From an uncultured Blautia sp. (GTDB lineage Bacteria > Bacillota > Clostridia > Lachnospirales > Lachnospiraceae), in contig CATXEA010000001.1 in NCBI GenBank assembly GCA_958367245.1, positions 62,001 to 126,000 of the forward strand: a stretch of DNA of 64,000 bases. The letters run 5' to 3'. The position numbers and the translations under genes were made by a program. A model generated the notes under the pieces. That model did no database searches. It saw only the letters and a program-made list of their open reading frames with translations, and was not told the DNA's origin. How positions within the stretch are numbered: position 1 is the stretch's first letter; every line of letters begins with the position of its first letter. Positions 9,198 through 18,733 of the stretch are shown in pieces.

Positions 9198-9732
9198 GAA
9201 AAAGATTTTTGCCGCAAGAAAAGCATGTACGAACGAACAGGTGGATTCATGGAGCAGAGATATTACAGAAAGAGTAGTTTCTCTTCCGGCTTTTTGTCTG
9301 GCTCAGAGAATCCTGGTATATGCAGATTACAACCATGAGGTTGTGACGAGGTATCTTATAGAGGAGGCGTGGCGAAGCGGAAAGGAGGTTGCAGTCCCGA
9401 AGGTTGTGGGAAAGGATATGGTTTTTTACAAACTGACTGATTTTTCACAGTTGGAGCCCGGATATTTCGGTATACCTGAGCCGTCAGAAGGTGAGATTGT
9501 TGAATGGCCGCAGGCTCTGATGATCATGCCGGGTGTGGCCTTTGACAGGGAAAATCACAGGGTAGGCTATGGCGGAGGATTTTATGACCGCTATCTGGAA
9601 AAGCATCCTGAAATAAAACGAGTGGCTGTTGCATTTTCTTTCCAGATTCTTGAAGAGGTACCCACAGAACCTACGGATATCTGCCCGCAGATTATTGTAA
9701 CAGAAAAAGAAACGTATTACCTTGGAAGCTGA
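9175..9732 (+). CDS. 5-formyltetrahydrofolate cyclo-ligase
   Basis: Converts 5-formyl-THF to 5,10-methenyl-THF with ATP, returning the storage folate to one-carbon metabolism. The C-terminal family signature GYGGGFYDRYL is present, along with the basic KKEIRKKIFAAR N-terminus and the VPKV and MPGVAFD blocks. I chose the ATG at 9175 (GGGAG six bases upstream, 185 residues); an in-frame ATG at 9145 would add ten residues without family similarity. It overlaps the DUF896 gene by 23 bases. Confidence 0.93.
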   Translation: METKKEIRKKIFAARKACTNEQVDSWSRDITERVVSLPAFCLAQRILVYADYNHEVVTRYLIEEAWRSGKEVAVPKVVGKDMVFYKLTDFSQLEPGYFGIPEPSEGEIVEWPQALMIMPGVAFDRENHRVGYGGGFYDRYLEKHPEIKRVAVAFSFQILEEVPTEPTDICPQIIVTEKETYYLGS

Positions 9733-9754
9733 AACGACAAATTTTTTCCTGCGT

Positions 9755-9783
9755 TTGATTTTTTACAAAAGATATGTTATACT
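9755..9783 (+). promoter_or_regulatory. strong sigma-A type promoter for the surface protein
   Basis: TTGATT (9755-9760), 17-base spacer, TATACT (9778-9783) with an extended -10 TG. The best promoter match in the left half of the window. Confidence 0.75.
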
Positions 9784-9834
9784 ACACTCAAATTTGCAAT
9801 TACTTATAAACTCATTTACGGGGAGGACTTAAAA

Positions 9835-11916
9835 ATGAGAAAAAAACAACTTTTGGCTTTTTTAATGGCTGGAGCTCTGACTGTAGGAATGACTCCCGCA
9901 GCAGCTTTTGCAGCAGTTGATGACACTTCATTTTCATCTATAGAAGAAGGAATGCCGGAAACAGAGGAGGAGATTGAGGTTCCTGTTGAAACGCCGTCTG
10001 CGCCAACAGAAACGCCATCTGAGCCGGAAACACCTTCCGAGCCGGAGGTTCCATCTGAGCCGACAGAAACGCCTTCCGAGCCGACGGAAACACCGTCTGC
10101 ACCAACAGAAACTCCGGTACAGCCTGATGTGCAGGCAGGTGCGGCAGGAGAACTGGAAACAACCGTAACTCCTACTCCGACAGAAGCTCCGAAAAATATG
10201 ATTATGATTGGAACTACTTCTTATGAGAGCCTTGCCAAGGCGATCGAGGCAGTTCCGGATAATGCGGCAGAAACAACAAATATCACAATTACCGGAACAA
10301 TAGAGCTTAGCGAAACTGTTATGATTTCAGCGGCGAAAAATGTAACGATCGCAGCAGCAGAGGAGAATACATCCATTGAACGTGCTGCAGGATTTACAGG
10401 AAATATGTTCCAGACAGAAGGAACCCTGCAGTTTACAACTGCAACTGTAACGAAAGAAGACGGTTCTTCTGTGACGGGAACACTTACTGTAGATGGTTCC
10501 ACAGATGACGGAGCAGCGACAGAAGGCACTATCGTGGAAGTTACAGGAGGTAATTTCGCTCTTGCAGCAGGCGTTACTTTAACAGGAAATACAACCACAG
10601 GAAACGGCGGCGCTGTACGCAATACTGCCGGCACAGTTTCTCTCTTAGGCGGAACGATCACCGGAAACCAGGCTGCAGAGGGCGGCGCGCTTTACAGTGA
10701 AGGCGCAGTAAACGTGGCAGGAACAGTATCTGTGGCAGAAAACAAAAAAACAGAGGGACTTGAAGAGAACAATATCACCCTGAAGGGAGAAGCAGCAGTT
10801 ATCACTGTGCAGGGTGAGCTTACAAATTCCAAACTTGGCGTAGACGTACTGGAAGGCGCAGAGGGCAGAAAGGTTGTCGCTCTTGCAGAAGGCGTAACAA
10901 CTCCTCTTGCAGATGTGCTTGCACAGTTTACTTATAACGGAACAGGCTTTACTCTGGATGAGAACGGCGCCCTGAAAGCAACAGAAGTTGCTCCAAGCCC
11001 GACACCGACTCCGGAGATTAAAGAGCTTAAGGTAAGCGCCAAGAGCATGAAGTGGACAGGTCACAACAGCATTGAACTGGTTGCCAACTCCAATAAAGAT
11101 GGTCAGTACTATGTGAAATGGGTTAAAAAAGGCGACAAGGCTCCAAGCTTTGACCTTGATAAAAAAGGCGGAGACGTTGTAGCAGACTATGACTTTAAAG
11201 CCTTTGTCACAGACCTTCCGGAGGAAGAAGTAGATATCTATATCTGCGTACAGGACAACGACAAACAGCACAAAGCGGTTCTGTTCCAGCCGAATTATCA
11301 GAAACGTCCGGCTGCTCCTGTAACACCGACACCGGACCATGTTCCGGTAATCCCGAACGTACAGGACAGTGTTGTTACAGGCTTTGAGAAACCGCTGGAA
11401 TTCTATCCGAATAAATTCTATGATTTCACAGTTGTAGGCGCAGGTACACAGAACAAGAATCCGGGAACAGGCGATGTGAAGTGGGTGCCGTTATACTGGA
11501 GTATGTCTTCGAATCCTGCTGACAAGGATAAACATACAGCATGGAAAATCGGAACTGCAAACGGTCTGAAGACTGCAGCAACCTATAATCTGTATATTTT
11601 CTTCCAGAAAGCCGTTTATGACGGTTCAAGCTGGCAGATGACAGATACCATTGAATCTGTGGCATATAAATTTATGTCCAAAGAACTTTCTATCACAGCG
11701 ACACCGACTCCGGGTGGAAACGAATACGGCGGCGGTGGTGACGGTTCCGGAGACGGATATTCAGATCCGGAAGATTATACAGACGGCGCTGATGATTCCA
11801 AAGATGCAGTTGCTACAGGCGACGAGACTCCGGTAGGAACCATGATGGCTCTTGCAGCAGCTTCTCTTCTGGCCGGCGGCTATGTTCTTGTAAGAAGACG
11901 CAAAAAAGAAATCTAA
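9835..11916 (+). CDS. cell-wall-anchored surface protein with Pro/Thr/Glu repeats
   Basis: Predicted secreted wall protein of 693 residues. Order: signal peptide (1-27, ending AAAFA), an acidic stalk of ETPSEP/ETPSAP-type repeats (about 45-95), a right-handed beta-helix-like region rich in short Thr/Gly/Val repeats (about 120-310; GNGGAVRN, GTITGNQA), two linkers with PTPTP, two domains of unknown type, and a C-terminal sorting signal. The sorting signal has ATGDETP, a hydrophobic helix and the tail RRRKKEI, an LPXTG-like form seen in Lachnospiraceae. No sortase gene lies in the window. It has its own promoter and terminator, so it is a stand-alone, probably highly expressed gene. Ligand unknown. 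Confidence 0.85.
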   Translation: MRKKQLLAFLMAGALTVGMTPAAAFAAVDDTSFSSIEEGMPETEEEIEVPVETPSAPTETPSEPETPSEPEVPSEPTETPSEPTETPSAPTETPVQPDVQAGAAGELETTVTPTPTEAPKNMIMIGTTSYESLAKAIEAVPDNAAETTNITITGTIELSETVMISAAKNVTIAAAEENTSIERAAGFTGNMFQTEGTLQFTTATVTKEDGSSVTGTLTVDGSTDDGAATEGTIVEVTGGNFALAAGVTLTGNTTTGNGGAVRNTAGTVSLLGGTITGNQAAEGGALYSEGAVNVAGTVSVAENKKTEGLEENNITLKGEAAVITVQGELTNSKLGVDVLEGAEGRKVVALAEGVTTPLADVLAQFTYNGTGFTLDENGALKATEVAPSPTPTPEIKELKVSAKSMKWTGHNSIELVANSNKDGQYYVKWVKKGDKAPSFDLDKKGGDVVADYDFKAFVTDLPEEEVDIYICVQDNDKQHKAVLFQPNYQKRPAAPVTPTPDHVPVIPNVQDSVVTGFEKPLEFYPNKFYDFTVVGAGTQNKNPGTGDVKWVPLYWSMSSNPADKDKHTAWKIGTANGLKTAATYNLYIFFQKAVYDGSSWQMTDTIESVAYKFMSKELSITATPTPGGNEYGGGGDGSGDGYSDPEDYTDGADDSKDAVATGDETPVGTMMALAAASLLAGGYVLVRRRKKEI

Positions 11917-11934
11917 ATAATATAGGTTATTAAT

Positions 11935-11965
11935 AAGAGACAGGTCTTATGATCTGTCTCTTTTC
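11935..11965 (+). terminator. rho-independent terminator after surface protein
   Basis: Perfect AAGAGACAG / CTGTCTCTT stem (11935-11943, 11954-11962) running into TTTT. Confidence 0.75.
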
Positions 11966-12004
11966 ATATATTATCTTAAATGATACATAAGGGGGGACTC
12001 ATGT

Positions 12005-12916
12005 ATGGATACAATCGGAACAGAGCTTTGTACTTATGAAAAAATATATTTTTCTCTATGGGAAACCGGACAGAGATACGCGTCATTTACCCAGTTTCGT
12101 GTTATCGGGAAAAGTCACGACGACCGTATGATTCCAATGTTGGAAGTGGGTCAGGGGAATACCTGCATTTTTTGTCTGGCAGGTATGGACGGGTCAGACA
12201 ACAGAATGCCGTCCTATTTACTTCAAATGGCAGAGGATTATTGTCAGTTTTATGAGTGTGAATGGATTATGGATGAATGTTATCAGGTGCGCAGCCTTCT
12301 TGACCATGTTCGAATCTGTTTCATCCCTCTTTTAAATCCTGACGGGTATGAAATCTGCGGAAACGGCTACACAGTCATTCGAAATCCTGTTTTTCGCCAG
12401 ATGCTTCGAATGCAGAATCAGCCGCACCCAAATTTTTACTGTAACGCCAGAGGGATTGATCTGAAAACCAATTTTCCCACAAATTATTATGTGAGAAAAC
12501 AGATTCATCAGGAACCTGCAAGTGAAAATGAGACAAAGGCTGTGATTCATATGTTTCAGGAATATAAAAGCGCAGGACTTTTATCCTTTGGTCTTGCAGA
12601 AAAAAGAATCGTCTATTATAAGCAGAATAAAGCGTTTTCTTATAATCAGAAGAGCTGTCGTATGGCAAGACATCTTCTGAAGCATTCAGGCAGTCATTCG
12701 GAAAAGGGGCGTCTTCTGGATAGGAATTCTGCTTCAGAGAAAAGTACAGGCTCTGTGGAACAGTTTTATGCAGAAGTTATCAGACAGCCGTCTCTGACGA
12801 TTGAGCTTCCTGTTTTCTCTGATGAGGGAGAGGGCGCGTGGGAGCATCGAAAAAAGGAATATTCTGAGATTTCCCTGCTGCCGCTGGAATATATCTATTC
12901 TCTGGGGCATGTCTGA
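12005..12916 (+). CDS. M14 carboxypeptidase-like protein lacking zinc ligands
   Basis: Homolog of the M14 zinc carboxypeptidase family, 303 residues, with no signal peptide. Family landmarks are visible in order: IGKSHDDRMIPML (strand before the active site), LAGMDGSDNRMPS where active members carry HxxE, PLLNPDGYE, NARGIDLKTNFP (normally GVDLNRNFP), AGLLSFGL where the third zinc histidine is expected, and SLTIELP, which keeps the catalytic glutamate. All three zinc ligands and the substrate arginine thus appear replaced, so I infer a non-catalytic or altered protein. It stands between two independently transcribed genes, with GGGGGG eight bases before the ATG. The fold assignment is inferred from motif order. 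Confidence 0.7.
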   Translation: MDTIGTELCTYEKIYFSLWETGQRYASFTQFRVIGKSHDDRMIPMLEVGQGNTCIFCLAGMDGSDNRMPSYLLQMAEDYCQFYECEWIMDECYQVRSLLDHVRICFIPLLNPDGYEICGNGYTVIRNPVFRQMLRMQNQPHPNFYCNARGIDLKTNFPTNYYVRKQIHQEPASENETKAVIHMFQEYKSAGLLSFGLAEKRIVYYKQNKAFSYNQKSCRMARHLLKHSGSHSEKGRLLDRNSASEKSTGSVEQFYAEVIRQPSLTIELPVFSDEGEGAWEHRKKEYSEISLLPLEYIYSLGHV

Positions 12917-12954
12917 AATTAGAAAAGGAAGTTCCTACTTGGGTAAAAGTGTTC

Positions 12955-12983
12955 TTGAATCTTCTATAAGAACGTGTTAAGAT
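12955..12983 (+). promoter_or_regulatory. promoter for mutS operon
   Basis: TTGAAT (12955-12960), 17-base spacer, TAAGAT (12978-12983). An imperfect dyad GTTCTT...AAGAAC (12951-12973) overlaps it. A 33-base hairpin (12991-13023, GGAAT/ATTCC outer arms) forms most of the leader. Confidence 0.55.
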
Positions 12984-13061
12984 AACCGATGGAATACGGG
13001 CTTTTTTCGAAGAGCCGCATTCCTGTTAAATTCTAAAGATTACAGGAGTATGATATTATAT

Positions 13062-15695
13062 ATGGCATTATCACCAATGATGCAGGAGTATTGCAAAACA
13101 AAAGAACAATATAAGGACTGCATCCTTTTTTATCGTCTGGGCGATTTCTATGAGATGTTTTTTGACGATGCCCTTCTTGTGACGAAGGAGCTGGAAATCA
13201 CTCTTACAGGAAAGGACTGCGGATTAGAGGAGCGGGCGCCCATGTGCGGTGTTCCCTTTCATGCTGCGGAAACTTATATCAATCGTCTGATTGAAAAGGG
13301 ATATAAGGTTGCTATCTGCGAGCAGGTGGAGGACCCCAAAAAAGCAAAAGGTCTGGTAAAGCGGGAAGTCATCCGTATTGTGACTCCGGGAACCACACTG
13401 GATGCAGTTTCTCTTGACGAATCCAAGAACAATTACCTTATGGCAATTGTTTCCATGGAAGACCATTTCGGCTGCGCAATTGCGGATATTACAACAGGCG
13501 ACTGTTTTCTTACAGAGGTGGATAAGCCTCAGAAGCTCCTTGATGAAATCAATAAATTCACACCTGCGGAAATCATCTGCAACGATGCGTTCTATGTGAG
13601 CAGCATTGATACGGATGATTTGAAGAACCGTCTGGGAATTTGTGTCTTTTCACTGGATTCATGGTATTTTGACGATGACCTCTGCCGCCGTACTTTAAGG
13701 GAACACTTCCATGTAAACGATTTAAGCGGTCTTGGCATCGGGGATTATGACAGCGGAATCATTGCTGCAGGTGCGCTCTTTCTTTATTTAAAAGAAACGC
13801 AGAAAACAGCCCTTTCGCACATGGCGACTATCCGCCCTTATTCTGCGGATAAATATATGCTCATCGACAGCTCCAGCCGGAGAAATCTCGAGCTTGTGGA
13901 AACCCTGCGCGAAAAACAGAAAAGGGGTTCTCTTTTATGGGTACTGGATAAAACAAAGACTGCTATGGGCGCCCGTACCCTGCGCTCCTATGTAGAGCAG
14001 CCTCTCATTGACCGCGAGGCTATTGAGGAACGTCTGGAAGCAGTGGAAGAGCTGGTACACAGCGGCATGTTCCGCGATGAGATCAGAGAATACTTAAATC
14101 CGGTTTATGATTTGGAGCGTCTGATCAGCCGTATCAGCTATAAATCCGCAAACCCGAGGGATATGATTTCTTTTGCTTCCTCTCTGGAAATGATACCCTA
14201 TATCAAACAGATTTTAAAGGATTTCCAGTCTCCTCTCCTCAAGCGTATTTATGAGGACATGGATTCTCTGGAGGATGTGACTGCCCTGATAAAAAAAGCA
14301 ATTGTAGAGGATCCGCCTCTTGCCCAGAAAGACGGAGGCATTATCCGGGAGGGGTACCATGAAGATGTGGATAAGTTCCGCCGTTCCAGAACCGATGGAA
14401 AAAAATGGCTCTCTGAACTGGAAGCAAGAGAGAAAGAGCGTACCGGAATCAAGTCCATGAAGATTAAATACAATCGTGTCTTTGGATATTCTCTGGAAAT
14501 CAGCAATACTTTCCGTGATCAGGTTCCGGAAAACTATATTCGTAAGCAGACCCTTTCCAATGCGGAGCGCTATATTACTCAGGAATTAAAAGAATTAGAG
14601 GATTTGATTCTGGGGGCAGAGGATAAGCTTTATGCGTTAGAGTATGAGCTTTTCTGTCAGGTACGGGATACAGTAGGCGCAGAAGTGGTTCGTATCCAGA
14701 AAACAGCCAAGGCGATTGCTGCCCTTGATGTGTTTGCGTCCCTTGCGCTTGTGGCAGAACGAAATCATTACATTCGTCCGAAAACAAATGAAACAGGTGT
14801 CCTTGACATCAAAAACGGCCGTCATCCGGTTGTAGAGCAGATGATTGACAACGATATGTTTATCGCAAACGACACGTATCTTGATAACAATAAGAAACGT
14901 GTGTCTATTATCACAGGCCCGAATATGGCAGGTAAATCTACTTATATGCGCCAGTCTGCTCTTATTGTGCTTATGGCGCAGATTGGAAGCTTCGTTCCTG
15001 CCGAAAAAGCAAACATCGGTATTGTAGACCGTATTTTTACCCGCGTGGGGGCTTCCGACGATCTGGCAAGCGGTCAGAGTACCTTTATGGTGGAGATGAC
15101 TGAGGTTGCTAATATTTTGCGCAACGCCACATCCAAAAGCCTTTTGATTCTTGACGAGATTGGTCGTGGAACAAGTACCTTTGACGGTCTTTCCATTGCG
15201 TGGGCAGTTATTGAACATATCAGCAATACGAAGCTCTGCGGTGCGAAAACGCTCTTTGCCACACATTATCACGAGCTTACAGAGCTGGAAGGAAAAATTC
15301 CGGGGGTCAATAACTACTGCATTGCAGTTAAGGAAAAAGGCGACGATATCGTATTTCTGCGAAAAATCGTAAAAGGAGGCGCAGATAAGAGCTACGGTAT
15401 TCAGGTAGCCAAGCTTGCAGGTGTTCCGGATTCCGTTATTCAAAGGGCAAAAGAGCTGGTAGAGGAATTAAGCGATGCGGATATCACAGCCGCAGTCAAA
15501 GACCTGACAGCGCCGAAGAAAAAAACAAAAATCGTTTATGATCAAGTGGATATGGCACAGATGTCTCTGTTTGATACAGTGCAGGATAACGACATTATTG
15601 AGGAAATCAAAAATCTCGATATGGGAAATATGACGCCTATCGAGGCATTGAACACTTTATACAATCTTCAGAACAAGATTAAGAACAGATGGTGA
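13062..15695 (+). CDS. mutS: DNA mismatch repair protein MutS
   Basis: Mismatch recognition ATPase. The N-terminal mismatch-binding block reads FYRLGDFYEMF, with the Phe and Glu that contact the mismatch. The C-terminal ATPase has Walker A GPNMAGKST, a DLASGQSTFMVEM signature, Walker B LLILDEIGRGTS and the ATHYHEL switch. About 877 residues, standard for MutS1. I chose the ATG at 13062 (MALSPMMQEY), matching the family N-terminus; the ATG at 13050 touches the ribosome site. The last seven bases overlap the mutL start, so MutS and MutL are coupled. Confidence 0.97.
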   Translation: MALSPMMQEYCKTKEQYKDCILFYRLGDFYEMFFDDALLVTKELEITLTGKDCGLEERAPMCGVPFHAAETYINRLIEKGYKVAICEQVEDPKKAKGLVKREVIRIVTPGTTLDAVSLDESKNNYLMAIVSMEDHFGCAIADITTGDCFLTEVDKPQKLLDEINKFTPAEIICNDAFYVSSIDTDDLKNRLGICVFSLDSWYFDDDLCRRTLREHFHVNDLSGLGIGDYDSGIIAAGALFLYLKETQKTALSHMATIRPYSADKYMLIDSSSRRNLELVETLREKQKRGSLLWVLDKTKTAMGARTLRSYVEQPLIDREAIEERLEAVEELVHSGMFRDEIREYLNPVYDLERLISRISYKSANPRDMISFASSLEMIPYIKQILKDFQSPLLKRIYEDMDSLEDVTALIKKAIVEDPPLAQKDGGIIREGYHEDVDKFRRSRTDGKKWLSELEAREKERTGIKSMKIKYNRVFGYSLEISNTFRDQVPENYIRKQTLSNAERYITQELKELEDLILGAEDKLYALEYELFCQVRDTVGAEVVRIQKTAKAIAALDVFASLALVAERNHYIRPKTNETGVLDIKNGRHPVVEQMIDNDMFIANDTYLDNNKKRVSIITGPNMAGKSTYMRQSALIVLMAQIGSFVPAEKANIGIVDRIFTRVGASDDLASGQSTFMVEMTEVANILRNATSKSLLILDEIGRGTSTFDGLSIAWAVIEHISNTKLCGAKTLFATHYHELTELEGKIPGVNNYCIAVKEKGDDIVFLRKIVKGGADKSYGIQVAKLAGVPDSVIQRAKELVEELSDADITAAVKDLTAPKKKTKIVYDQVDMAQMSLFDTVQDNDIIEEIKNLDMGNMTPIEALNTLYNLQNKIKNRW

Positions 15696-17728
15696 GAAAC
15701 GTGAGAAAAATTGCAGTTTTAGACCAGCATACCATTGATAAGATTGCTGCCGGCGAGGTGGTGGAGCGCCCTTCCTCTGTTGTGAAGGAGCTTGTGGAAA
15801 ACGCCATCGACGCAGGGGCGACTGCCGTCACTGTGGAAATCGCAGAAGGCGGAAAAAAATTAATACGTATCACAGACAATGGCGGGGGTATGGAAAGAGA
15901 TCAGATACCCCTGGCTTTTTTGCGCCATGCCACAAGTAAGATTGAGAAGGTAGAGGATCTGGAGCATATTGCGTCTCTGGGATTTCGAGGAGAGGCCCTA
16001 TCCAGCATTGCGGCTGTCTCTCAGGTGGAGCTTATCACCAAGACTCCTACTGCCATCAGCGGCGTGCGCTATGTGATCAACGGCGGAAAAGAAGAAACTC
16101 TGGAAGATATGGGAGCGCCGGACGGAACTACCTTCCTTGTGCGGAATCTTTTTTACAATGTTCCTGCAAGAAGTAAATTTCTGAAATCCGACACAACAGA
16201 GGGCAATTACATCAGCGCTCTGATGGAGCAGATGACCCTTTCCCATCCGGAGATTTCTTTTAAATATATCCAGAACAAACAGGTGAAGCTTCACACTTCC
16301 GGAAACTACAGTGTGAAGGACGTCATCTATAATATATATGGAAGAGACATTACAAAGGCGCTTCTTGACGTTTCCTTTGAAAATGATTTTATGAAAATTG
16401 AAGGTTTTGTGGGAAAGCCTGAAATTTCCCGTGGAAACCGTACTTTTGAAAATTATTATATCAATGGGCGTTATGTGAAAAACAGGATTATTGCAAAAGC
16501 CATCGAGGACGCTTATAAAGGCTTTCTTATGCAGCATAAGTTTCCCTTTGTTTCTCTCCATATTGAGATGACTGGAAACGATCTGGACGTGAACGTACAT
16601 CCTACCAAAATGGAGGTACGCTTTGCAAGAGCCACAGAAGTTTACGATGCGGTTTACGATACAGTGCGAAAGGCTCTGACAAGAAGGGAAATGATTCCGC
16701 AGGTGTCTGTGGGTAAAGACGAACCAAGAGAAAAAAAGCAGACCATAAAAGCAGGGGAAATTCCGGAGCCTTTTGAGATAAAAAGAAAAGAACAGATGGA
16801 ACATGTCTCCTTTCCAGTGCAGCTTCGGGAAGAATCGTGCTACGGCAAACAAGAACTGCCATTGAAAAAGGAAGAGCCGCCTCAGATTCACAGAGAAAAG
16901 CCCTCTTTGTGGAAAAAAGAGGAAGAACAGCAGATTTACAGGAACAAGGCGCAGTTTTCAAAGGAAGAGGAGAGCTTCTTTGAGGGAACTCTGAAAGAAC
17001 GGGAAGAAAAGGAGATTGCGCAGGCAGAAAAACAGGCTGCCCGTTTGGATGGCGAATCCAAAGTGGAAGAAAAGCAGGAGGAGACTTCTGCAGATACGTC
17101 TCCTGTACAGATGGAGCTTTTTGAGGAAAAACTTCTTTCTCCGGAGGCGCGTATCCGCCATAAACTGATTGGACAGATTTTTGACACATACTGGCTGGTA
17201 CAGTTCGGGGACAATTTTTATATCATAGACCAGCATGCTGCCCACGAGAAGGTATACTATGAACGGTTTGTGAAAGAATTCAGAGAGCAGACCATCACTT
17301 CCCAGTATATCAGTCCGCCGATGATTGTTTCTCTAAATCTTCAGGAGGAAGCGCTTCTCAATGCAAACAGGAGTTATTTCCGGGATTTCGGATTCGAGAT
17401 CGAGCCTTTTGGAGGGAAAGAATACTGCATCAGCGCAGTGCCCTCGAATTTATATGGTTTGGGAGAAGAAGAACTTTTTCTGGAAATGCTGGATCATCTG
17501 GCTGGGGAAGGGGAAAAGGATGCGTTCGGTATTTTTGCCTCAAGGCTTGCCACTATGGCATGTAAGGCTGCTGTAAAGGGGAATCACCGGATGTCTCCTC
17601 AGGAGGCGGACAAGCTGATAGACGAGCTTTTAACCCTTGAAAATCCCTACCATTGTCCTCATGGAAGACCTACGATTATTTCCATGACAAAGGCGGAACT
17701 GGAAAAGAAATTTAAACGAATTGTTTAG
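15689..17728 (+). CDS. mutL: DNA mismatch repair protein MutL
   Basis: GHKL ATPase that couples MutS to strand incision. The N-terminal ATPase motifs are present (IAAGEVVERP, ENAIDAGA, DNGGGM, GFRGEALSSI). The C-terminal endonuclease motif is intact as DQHAAHEKVYYE, with ACKAAVK and CPHGRPT completing the metal site. This is therefore a nicking MutL, as in bacteria without MutH. The linker (about 350-480) is long, charged and Glu/Lys-rich. 679 residues. The ATG overlaps the mutS end; a GTG at 15701 gives a start closer to the family norm. Confidence 0.96.
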   Translation: MVRNVRKIAVLDQHTIDKIAAGEVVERPSSVVKELVENAIDAGATAVTVEIAEGGKKLIRITDNGGGMERDQIPLAFLRHATSKIEKVEDLEHIASLGFRGEALSSIAAVSQVELITKTPTAISGVRYVINGGKEETLEDMGAPDGTTFLVRNLFYNVPARSKFLKSDTTEGNYISALMEQMTLSHPEISFKYIQNKQVKLHTSGNYSVKDVIYNIYGRDITKALLDVSFENDFMKIEGFVGKPEISRGNRTFENYYINGRYVKNRIIAKAIEDAYKGFLMQHKFPFVSLHIEMTGNDLDVNVHPTKMEVRFARATEVYDAVYDTVRKALTRREMIPQVSVGKDEPREKKQTIKAGEIPEPFEIKRKEQMEHVSFPVQLREESCYGKQELPLKKEEPPQIHREKPSLWKKEEEQQIYRNKAQFSKEEESFFEGTLKEREEKEIAQAEKQAARLDGESKVEEKQEETSADTSPVQMELFEEKLLSPEARIRHKLIGQIFDTYWLVQFGDNFYIIDQHAAHEKVYYERFVKEFREQTITSQYISPPMIVSLNLQEEALLNANRSYFRDFGFEIEPFGGKEYCISAVPSNLYGLGEEELFLEMLDHLAGEGEKDAFGIFASRLATMACKAAVKGNHRMSPQEADKLIDELLTLENPYHCPHGRPTIISMTKAELEKKFKRIV

Positions 17729-17739
17729 GAGGAAGGCTT

Positions 17740-18684
17740 ATGAAGAAACCCTTGATCGTCCTCACAGGCCCTACTGCCGTGGGAAAGACAAAGCTTTCTA
17801 TCGCTCTGGCAAAGGCTGTAAACGGAGAGATTATTTCCGCAGATTCCATGCAGGTTTATAAATATATGGATATCGGCTCCGCCAAAATCCGGGAGGAAGA
17901 AATGCAGGGAATCCGTCACTATCTGGTAGACGAGCTGCTGCCTGAGGAGGAATTTCATATTGTGCGCTTTCAGCAGATGGCAAAAGCGGCTATGGAAGAA
18001 ATTTACGCCAAAGGGAAAATTCCCATTCTCGTAGGGGGAACCGGATTTTATATCCAGGCGGTAACGAGAGATATTGATTTCACTGAAGCGGAACAGGACG
18101 ACGGCTACCGAAAGGAGCTGGAAGCTCTTGCATCTGAAAAAGGCAATGAGTATCTTCACAGGATGCTTGAGGAGGTGGATCCTAAAAGCGCAAAGGAGAT
18201 TCATGCAAACAATGTAAAGCGTGTAATTCGCGCGCTGGAGTTTTACCATCAGAATCATACGCCGATTTCAAGCCATAATCAGGAGCAGAAGGAGCATACA
18301 AGCCCGTACAATCTGGCATATTTTGTCCTCAATGCTCCGCGGGAGCTTCTCTATGAACGCATTGATAAACGTGTAGATGAAATGCTGGAAGAGGGGCTTG
18401 TGGATGAGGTCAGACGCTTAAAGGAAATGGGATATCATAAAGGAATGGTATCCATGCAGGGACTGGGATATAAAGAAATCCTTTCGTATCTGGAGGGAGA
18501 ATATCCTCTTGAGGAGGCAGTCCGTATCCTGAAACGGGATACAAGACATTTTGCCAAACGGCAGCTTACCTGGTTTCGCCGTGAGCCGGAGGTAACTTGG
18601 GTAAATAAAGACGAATTTGATTATGATGAGCCAAAGGCTCTGGAATATATGCTGAATATCTGCCGGGAAAAAGAAATTCTGTAA
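17740..18684 (+). CDS. miaA: tRNA dimethylallyltransferase
   Basis: Adds the isopentenyl group to A37 of tRNAs reading U-initial codons; MiaB, encoded at the far end of this window, later methylthiolates the same base. P-loop GPTAVGKT near residue 9, DSMQVY, the VGGTGFYIQA block and the QGLGYKEI catalytic-tunnel segment are all present. 314 residues, normal. AGGAGG lies seven bases before the ATG, and the gene follows mutL by 11 bases: a mutS-mutL-miaA operon. Confidence 0.97.
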   Translation: MKKPLIVLTGPTAVGKTKLSIALAKAVNGEIISADSMQVYKYMDIGSAKIREEEMQGIRHYLVDELLPEEEFHIVRFQQMAKAAMEEIYAKGKIPILVGGTGFYIQAVTRDIDFTEAEQDDGYRKELEALASEKGNEYLHRMLEEVDPKSAKEIHANNVKRVIRALEFYHQNHTPISSHNQEQKEHTSPYNLAYFVLNAPRELLYERIDKRVDEMLEEGLVDEVRRLKEMGYHKGMVSMQGLGYKEILSYLEGEYPLEEAVRILKRDTRHFAKRQLTWFRREPEVTWVNKDEFDYDEPKALEYMLNICREKEIL

Positions 18685-18733
18685 ATCCGGCAGAAAACAG
18701 ACATAAAAAAGAAAGAGTGGTTAGACAAAGACA

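Noticed and set aside
9960..10130. Short direct repeats that could suggest a CRISPR array
   Set aside because: They are in-frame ETPSEP-type codons inside the surface protein, without unique spacers.
10645..11340. 231-codon open frame opposite the surface protein
   Set aside because: Antisense shadow of a clear signal-peptide/wall-anchor gene with no start signals.
14637..15443. 268-codon open frame opposite mutS
   Set aside because: Lies wholly antisense to the conserved MutS ATPase region, has no ribosome site or family similarity, and is explained by the codon composition of mutS.
15998..16891. 297-codon minus frame opposite mutL
   Set aside because: Antisense to well-conserved MutL motifs; no supporting signals.
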